A stretch of 10,973 nt of DNA, taken from Acidobacteriota bacterium (GTDB lineage Bacteria > Acidobacteriota > Terriglobia > Versatilivoradales > Versatilivoraceae). Shown here piece by piece: positions 6,197 to 10,973 of this stretch. The translations under genes were made by a program, and so were the position numbers. Under the pieces are notes generated by a model. That model searched no databases. It was not told the DNA's origin and saw only the letters and a program-made list of their open reading frames with translations. Position 1 is the stretch's first letter. Every line of letters begins with the position of its first letter. The stretch spans positions 1 through 10,973 of the forward strand of contig JAPOZE010000121.1 of the NCBI GenBank assembly GCA_026706225.1. Direction: 5' to 3'.

Positions 6197-7810
6197 ATGA
6201 AGCCAACATGGATTGTGCCGGCAATGTGCCTGTGGCTGATGTTTCCCGGCTTTACCGGCTTGTCCCGGGCCGGCGAGGTGACCAGCGAACGATTGGTGAG
6301 GGCCCTGGAGGAGCCGCAGAACTGGCTCACCTACCGCGGGGACTACAGCGGCCAAAACTACCGCCCGCTCAAGCAGATTCACAAGGGCAACGTGGCCGAC
6401 CTGCGGGTCGACTGGGTGTTTCAGACCGGCGTGGGGGCCGCCGCCAAGTTTCAGACCGTACCCCTGGTGGTGGACGGGATGATGTACATCACGGCTCCCT
6501 ACAACAACGGCTATGCCCTGGACGCTCGAACGGGCCGTCGACTGTGGAGATACCAGCGCAGCCTGCCCGACCAGAGCCTCTGCTGCGGGCCCATCAATCG
6601 GGGGTTCGCCCTCTTGCGGGACAAGTTGTTCATGGCCACCCTCGACTCCCACCTGGTGGCCCTGGACACCAAGACCGGAAACGTCCTCTGGGACATCGAG
6701 CGGGCCGACTACCGAATCGGCTACAGCTCCACCGGGGCTCCCCTCATCGTCAAGGACAAGGTCATCATCGGAACCGGAGGCGGCGAATACGGCGTGCGCT
6801 GTTTCCTGGATGCCTACGACCCCGATACCGGAAAGCGGCTGTGGCGGTTCTGGACCATTCCGGCGGCCGGAGAGCCCGGCTCGGAGACCTGGTTGGGAGA
6901 TTCCTGGAAGACCGGCGGGGCGCCGACCTGGATGACGGGAACCTACGATCCCGAGCTGGACCTGCTCTACTGGTGCACCGGGAATCCGGCCCCGGACCTC
7001 AACGGGGAGACCCGCTTGGGGGACAACCTCTACTCGGCCTCAGTGGTGGCGCTGGACCCCGACACCGGCAAGATGCAGTGGTACTTCCAATTCACTCCTC
7101 ACGACGTCCACGACTGGGACGCCAACGAGGTCCCGGTGCTGCTGGATCTGGAAGTGGACGGCAAGCCCAGAAAGCTGCTGGTCCAATCGAATCGCAACGG
7201 TTTCTACTACGTCCTGGACAGGGAAACCGGAGAGTTCCTCCACGCCAACGCGGTGGCGCGGGTCACCTGGGCTTCAGGAATTGACGCCAAAGGGCGGCCC
7301 ATGGTGCTTCCCGACACCGCCCCCACCCCGGAGGGCAACCGGCAGTGCCCGGGAATGGGAGGAGGGTCCAACTGGATGGCGCCTTCCTACAATCCCGACG
7401 CCGGTCTGCTCTACGTGGTGGTCCGCGAGGAGTGCACCGACTACTTCAGCAGCGAGCAGGAACTGGAGCCGGGTCACTTCTGGCTGGGGAGTTTCCCTCA
7501 GGTCAAGCCGGACGAAGATACCTGGGGGGTGGTCAAGGCCCTGGTGCCCACCACCGGCGAGGTCAAGTGGGAGTTCAAGTTCCACACCCCGACCTGGGCC
7601 GGGACGCTCTCCACCGCGGGAGGGCTGGTGTTCGTGGGCGACATGGACGGCTATCTCACCGCGCTGGATGCCCATACCGGCAAGAGCCTGTGGCGGTTCC
7701 AGACCGGGTCGCCCATCACCACCCACCCCATCACCTACATGCTGGACGGCAAGCAGATCGTGGCCGTGGCCGCCGGCAGCAACCTCTTTACCTTCAGCCT
7801 GACGCCCTGA
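6197..7810 (+). CDS. PQQ-dependent (type I) alcohol dehydrogenase, XoxF/ExaA-like
   Basis: The 537-residue quinoprotein has a signal peptide (residues 1 to about 25) and an eight-bladed propeller with repeated tryptophan-docking motifs such as ALDARTGRRLWRY, ALDTKTGNVLWDI, DPDTGKRLWRF and ALDAHTGKSLWRF. The vicinal pair C129-C130 is the hallmark disulfide next to PQQ. Metal and PQQ contacts by family comparison are E197 (GGGEYGVR), N263 (CTGNPAP), the catalytic base D306 and R333 (SNRNGFYYVL). The stretch HDVHDWDAN places a second aspartate, D308, two residues after D306, as in lanthanide-dependent XoxF, ExaF and PedH. Methanol dehydrogenases of the calcium type have Ala there. It should oxidise a primary alcohol or aldehyde in the periplasm and reduce the cytochrome encoded upstream. 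The start is backed by GAGGAG about six bases before the ATG. No xoxJ-like or pqq biosynthesis gene is in the window. Confidence 0.92.
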   Translation: MKPTWIVPAMCLWLMFPGFTGLSRAGEVTSERLVRALEEPQNWLTYRGDYSGQNYRPLKQIHKGNVADLRVDWVFQTGVGAAAKFQTVPLVVDGMMYITAPYNNGYALDARTGRRLWRYQRSLPDQSLCCGPINRGFALLRDKLFMATLDSHLVALDTKTGNVLWDIERADYRIGYSSTGAPLIVKDKVIIGTGGGEYGVRCFLDAYDPDTGKRLWRFWTIPAAGEPGSETWLGDSWKTGGAPTWMTGTYDPELDLLYWCTGNPAPDLNGETRLGDNLYSASVVALDPDTGKMQWYFQFTPHDVHDWDANEVPVLLDLEVDGKPRKLLVQSNRNGFYYVLDRETGEFLHANAVARVTWASGIDAKGRPMVLPDTAPTPEGNRQCPGMGGGSNWMAPSYNPDAGLLYVVVREECTDYFSSEQELEPGHFWLGSFPQVKPDEDTWGVVKALVPTTGEVKWEFKFHTPTWAGTLSTAGGLVFVGDMDGYLTALDAHTGKSLWRFQTGSPITTHPITYMLDGKQIVAVAAGSNLFTFSLTP

Positions 7811-7822
7811 TAATGGGTTGAT

Positions 7823-10510
7823 CTACTCTCGCCGCTTCCAGGTTTCGAAGTTCCACAGCTCCGAATCCCAGGCGTTCATCCGCACACCCTCGATCTCGTT
7901 GGAGTGAGCCGATACGGATCCCCGGTGAACCAGGGGGACGATCGCGTAGCTGCCGACCAGCAGGTCGTTGAGCGCAATCGTGATCCGGTTGCGCCGTTGG
8001 GTGTCGATCGTGTTCTGGAGCTCGGCGAAGAGCCGATCGTATTCGTCGGACTGGAAGCGCGGGACGTTTGAACCGCGATAGGAGTTGGCCGCCCGGGCGA
8101 TCTCGGTGGTGACCCAGGAGCCCAGGTAGCTCTCCGGGTCCGGGCTGACTCCGCTGTTGGCGTACATCTGAACGTCGGCGTAGAACTTGCCCACGGTGTC
8201 CGGGCTGGTGATGTCACCACCGAAGAACACACCGGGATTGACATGCTTCAGGCGGGTCTCGACGCCGAGTTCCGTCCACCAGCCCTGGATCAGTTCCTGG
8301 GTGGTCTGGCGCACCGAATTGGTCGAAGTCTGGAAGAGGATCCTGAGGGGAACGCCTTCCCGCTCCCGCACGCCGTCGCCATCGGAATCCACGATCCCGG
8401 CATCGTCCAGAATCTTCTTGGCGAGATCCATGTTCTGAACCAGGCATTCGTCGTGGTTGGTGGATGCCTGGGAGGGCGGAGCAGGCCAGACATTGCAGGT
8501 CGGACGCCCGGCCTGCTCCCCGTAAACGGTTCTGACCACGGTGTCGCGGTCGATTGCCAGTGAGAGGGCCCGCCCCACCACCGGATCGGTCAGGAACGGG
8601 TGCGGGTTGGTGCCGTCGGCGTATTCCGAACGTAGATCGCCCAGGCTGGGGTCCGGGTTGGTCTGGTTCATCACCAGCCGCTCGACTGTCGTGCTGAAAG
8701 CCGAGACGATGGTTCCACCGCCGCCCTCGGAGATCGAAGCCAGGACTTCGGGTTCAACCTGGAGGTTCCAGGCATAGTCGGCCTGGTTGAGCTCAAGAAC
8801 GGATCGTGCCGCGGCCTCGGCCGTCCCGCCGCCTTTCAGGATCACTTCACCGAAATAGGGAAAACCCGACTCGACGCCCCGGTAGCGAGGATTGAAGCGG
8901 TAGAGGATGGTGCCGTCTGCGCCGAAGTCTGACACGAGATAGGGACCCGTGCCGATAGGTCCCAGGTTCTCGCCGGTGCAGCCGGCCGCCGCCTCGCCCA
9001 GGCAGTCGGCGAACTGGGCGGCTTGCAGGATCGGGCTCACGCTGGACACAAAGGGGTCATAGGGAAACGACGTCGGTTCAACGAAGGTAATGGTGACGGT
9101 GCGCTCGTCGACGACCTCGACGGCGGCCACATTCTCGAAGCTCCGAGACCGGGCGCAGCCGCCACCCGGAGCGGTGCAGTAGCGCCAGGTAAATACGACG
9201 TCGGCGGCGGTTACAGGGGTGCCGTCGGACCAGAGCGCGTCCTCCCTTATGGTCCAGGTGACGCTGGTCCGGTCGGCGGAGAATCCGCCGTTCTCGAGGG
9301 TCGGCACTCGCGTGGCCAGAACGGGGACGATCTCCCCGTCCGGGGTGTACTCGGCCAGGGGCTCGATGACCAGCGATGCCGCTTCGGAATCCTTGGTGCC
9401 TCGGGACAGGTAGGGGTTGAGAATGGTCGGCGCCTGCCAGTAGAGAAGTGTGACGGTGCCCCCCTGGCCCGCACCCTGGCCGTCACCTGGGGGAGTATCG
9501 GAACCGCCGTTGTCTTCGTGGTCCAGGTCTTCCGGATAGTAGCCGGCGGCGAGCAGGACAGGCACCCCGAAGACCATGACCCTCTTGACGAAAGTCACCT
9601 TGCGGGCCCGCAGTCCGTTATAGGGATTGCGCGTCGTGTAGTAGAGGAAGGTTTCACCGAACGAATTGGCGACGCTCAGGATGTCTCGATCACCGAAGGT
9701 TCCGATGAAGCTCCGGTCCAGTTCGGATACGCCGGGGCCGTACGGTTGACTGTAGGGATCCCCGGTGAAAAGCGCGTTGCCGTAAGCATCCAGGCCGAAC
9801 AGGTAGACCGAGCCGCTTCTCCAACGGGAATCGAACGACAGAGCGAAGGTGGCGAAGTATCCCCTCGACTCCAGATCCATGGCGGCGCAACGGACAAACT
9901 CCTGCAACCTTGCCTGGGAAGGGTCGGCGTCCAGCATGGCGGCGTTGACCTCGTCCCCGTGGCAGGTGCCGGGCATGTCCCGGCGGTAGATCCCGGCGCC
10001 GATTGCGGCCGGAGTCCCCTGCCAGTCGATGCCCTTGATGTAGGTGGCCTTCGGCTCGTCGCTGCCCGTGGCCGGGTTGAGGAACGAATAGTAGATCCAG
10101 CCCTCACCGAATTGGCTCACGATCCGGTGCTGCTCCTTGTAGTAGTCGTTACCGAAGACGTCGAGCAGCAGTCCAAGCGAAGATCCTTCCCTCTCCGGAG
10201 CAGGGGGAAAGATGAATAGACGGGCCTGATCGCTCAACGGCGTCACTTCGGAGATGAAGACATAGATAGAGCCGCTTTTCCAACGCGCGTCCTGGTTGAA
10301 AGCCCTGCGGGCCTCCTCCAGACCCTCTTGCTGGGCGTACTCGTAGGCGCATTGAACGAACACTCGAATGTCTTCCTCCGTACGCACGGCGCCGGCGGCG
10401 ATGGCGCTGTCCTCGCACGCCGGCGCTTCACTGCCTACCTCGGCGCCGACAGCCGGCGCGGCAACCACAAGGATCAGAAGCAGTGGCAAACAATACAATC
10501 GCTGTCGCAT
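7823..10510 (-). CDS. Secreted tandem Cache-domain / family-5 solute-binding fusion protein
   Basis: The 895-residue protein begins with a signal peptide (MRQRLYCLPLLLILVVAAPA, cleavage near residue 23; no lipobox). Residues about 32-178 and 183-327 are two copies of one domain. Matching anchors are FVQCA/FVRCA, DARWKSGSIYVF/DSRWRSGSVYLF, FGEGWIYYSFLNP/FGETFLYYTTRNP and KATYIKGI/KVTFVKRV. Their order and motifs fit the single-Cache (sCache_2) fold, which binds small ligands outside the cell. Each copy starts with a Cys that may pair with the FVxCA Cys (C32-C54, C183-C208). A Gly/Asp-rich linker (about 329-350) leads to residues 351-895, an SBP_bac_5 (Dpp/Opp-type) binding protein with EPLAEYTPDGEIVPVLAT and TIREDALWSDGTPVTAADVV. 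No permease or ATPase gene is near. The start at 10510 is chosen because it opens straight into the signal peptide. The gene converges on the PQQ dehydrogenase with a 12-bp gap. Confidence 0.85.
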   Translation of the reverse strand: MRQRLYCLPLLLILVVAAPAVGAEVGSEAPACEDSAIAAGAVRTEEDIRVFVQCAYEYAQQEGLEEARRAFNQDARWKSGSIYVFISEVTPLSDQARLFIFPPAPEREGSSLGLLLDVFGNDYYKEQHRIVSQFGEGWIYYSFLNPATGSDEPKATYIKGIDWQGTPAAIGAGIYRRDMPGTCHGDEVNAAMLDADPSQARLQEFVRCAAMDLESRGYFATFALSFDSRWRSGSVYLFGLDAYGNALFTGDPYSQPYGPGVSELDRSFIGTFGDRDILSVANSFGETFLYYTTRNPYNGLRARKVTFVKRVMVFGVPVLLAAGYYPEDLDHEDNGGSDTPPGDGQGAGQGGTVTLLYWQAPTILNPYLSRGTKDSEAASLVIEPLAEYTPDGEIVPVLATRVPTLENGGFSADRTSVTWTIREDALWSDGTPVTAADVVFTWRYCTAPGGGCARSRSFENVAAVEVVDERTVTITFVEPTSFPYDPFVSSVSPILQAAQFADCLGEAAAGCTGENLGPIGTGPYLVSDFGADGTILYRFNPRYRGVESGFPYFGEVILKGGGTAEAAARSVLELNQADYAWNLQVEPEVLASISEGGGGTIVSAFSTTVERLVMNQTNPDPSLGDLRSEYADGTNPHPFLTDPVVGRALSLAIDRDTVVRTVYGEQAGRPTCNVWPAPPSQASTNHDECLVQNMDLAKKILDDAGIVDSDGDGVREREGVPLRILFQTSTNSVRQTTQELIQGWWTELGVETRLKHVNPGVFFGGDITSPDTVGKFYADVQMYANSGVSPDPESYLGSWVTTEIARAANSYRGSNVPRFQSDEYDRLFAELQNTIDTQRRNRITIALNDLLVGSYAIVPLVHRGSVSAHSNEIEGVRMNAWDSELWNFETWKRRE

Positions 10511-10515
10511 GCCTA

Positions 10516-10545
10516 TATATTTTGGGAATCCGGACAAAAGGTCAA
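10516..10545 (-). promoter_or_regulatory. Possible promoter of the Cache-SBP5 gene, very close to its start
   Basis: On the minus strand TTGACC (10545-10540) is followed after 18 bases by AATATA (10521-10516), within an AT-rich run that stands out from GC-rich surroundings. Only five bases remain before the ATG at 10510. The mRNA would be leaderless or nearly so, in line with the lack of a good Shine-Dalgarno site. The match is moderate. Confidence 0.35.
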
Positions 10546-10688
10546 GGCCCGGCACGCCGCTATCTACGTCACTGCTCCCACGAGATGATGCCCCCCCGGG
10601 AGCGCGGACGTCCCGCCCGCATCCGTGTTGCTGCCAAGGTTTGGCCCCGCGTCATCTGAGTGGGACTGTGCAGGCGGCTACTCGCCTC

Positions 10689-10973
10689 TCAACCCTTCGC
10701 TGTCGCCATCAGTTGGTTGTAGGTGTCGGAGGCGGCCTTGAGCCGGGTCAGGGCCTCTTCGGGGAGGGTGAGTTTGGTGCCCTTGAAATTGTCCTCCACG
10801 TGCTCGGGTTTTTCTCCTCCGGAGAGGGCGCTGGTCACCTCGGGGTGGGAGAGCACCCAGGCCACGCACACCTGGGGGCGGCTGACGCCCAGTTCTTCGG
10901 CGACCCGGTCCAGTTCCCGGATCACGCCTGTCAGGGGAGATCCCTCCTCGGGCTCTCGACCCGGCACCAGCCT
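10689..10973 (-). CDS. Aldo/keto reductase, C-terminal part, runs off the right end
   Basis: The last 94 codons are present, ending in TGA at 10691-10689. The segment shows the C-terminal end of the aldo/keto reductase barrel: LDRVAEELGVSRPQVCVAWV (helix 7-8 region), LSHPEVTSALSGGEKPEHVE and DNFKG, the cofactor-binding part in which SGGEKPEHVEDN corresponds to the S.GA..P.Q..EN motif of the family. The catalytic Tyr, Asp, Lys and His lie further upstream and outside the window. The enzyme would use NADPH to reduce aldehydes or ketones, or oxidise sugars and polyols; the substrate is unknown. It lies in the same orientation as, and 178 bp upstream of, the Cache-SBP5 gene. Confidence 0.85.
   Translation of the reverse strand, partial: RLVPGREPEEGSPLTGVIRELDRVAEELGVSRPQVCVAWVLSHPEVTSALSGGEKPEHVEDNFKGTKLTLPEEALTRLKAASDTYNQLMATAKG

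Noticed and set aside
7811..7822. Terminator between converging PQQ-dehydrogenase and Cache-SBP5 genes
   Set aside because: The gap is only 12 bases and no hairpin with a T-run is visible around it.
9023..10219. 398-codon plus-strand frame over the Cache-SBP5 gene
   Set aside because: It is a shadow of the minus-strand gene, whose motifs and domain repeats are clear.
10556..10688. GC-rich gap searched for a terminator or small RNA
   Set aside because: Short complementary runs such as GGGA/TCCC occur, but no stable stem with a T-run or other RNA-like structure was seen.

Overview
The window is about 11 kb of GC-rich bacterial DNA, with two AT-rich patches of roughly 31-34% GC (counted at 191-260 and 1421-1500) on either side of the first complete integrase gene. 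Taxonomic markers are indirect. They are a quinoprotein alcohol dehydrogenase paired with a cytochrome c carrying a heme domain of the kind first named in Planctomycetes and Verrucomicrobia, a Gfo/Idh/MocA oxidoreductase, an aldo/keto reductase, and GTG starts with good Shine-Dalgarno sites. Together they suggest an Acidobacteriota- or PVC-like heterotroph, possibly from a metagenome. This is inference; no rRNA or other phylogenetic marker is present.

Layout. Positions 1-1412 are the edge of a mobile element. The 5' end of one P4-type tyrosine integrase runs off the left end (start at 130, minus strand). Just upstream in the same orientation lies a second integrase (252-1361, minus strand) that has lost its C-terminus, including the tyrosine nucleophile. 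Short direct and inverted repeats surround both genes. From 1413 to 2182 there is one plausible small membrane-protein gene (minus strand) and otherwise little. From 2183 to 3683 two plus-strand genes lie 16 bp apart: an exported 3D-domain protein and a Gfo/Idh/MocA-type oxidoreductase. They face a class-III (GSAM-like) aminotransferase (3699-5030, minus strand). A divergent intergenic region (5031-5238), with a strong sigma70-like promoter, separates the aminotransferase from a two-gene respiratory unit on the plus strand: a diheme cytochrome c (5239-6090) and a PQQ-dependent alcohol dehydrogenase (6197-7810). Converging on it is a large minus-strand gene (7823-10510) for a secreted protein with two tandem Cache-like domains fused to a family-5 solute-binding protein. 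The right edge holds the C-terminal end of an aldo/keto reductase (minus strand, partial).

How the genes may work together. The quinoprotein dehydrogenase is predicted to oxidise an alcohol in the periplasm and pass electrons to the co-transcribed cytochrome. Its metal site has the extra aspartate typical of lanthanide-dependent enzymes. The oxidoreductase, aminotransferase and aldo/keto reductase fit sugar, polyol or amino-compound catabolism, but their substrates cannot be read from the sequence. No defence system, CRISPR array, rRNA or tRNA was seen. The most unusual items are the Cache-Cache-SBP5 fusion, the lanthanide-type metal site, and the tandem integrases with a promoter set inside a palindrome.
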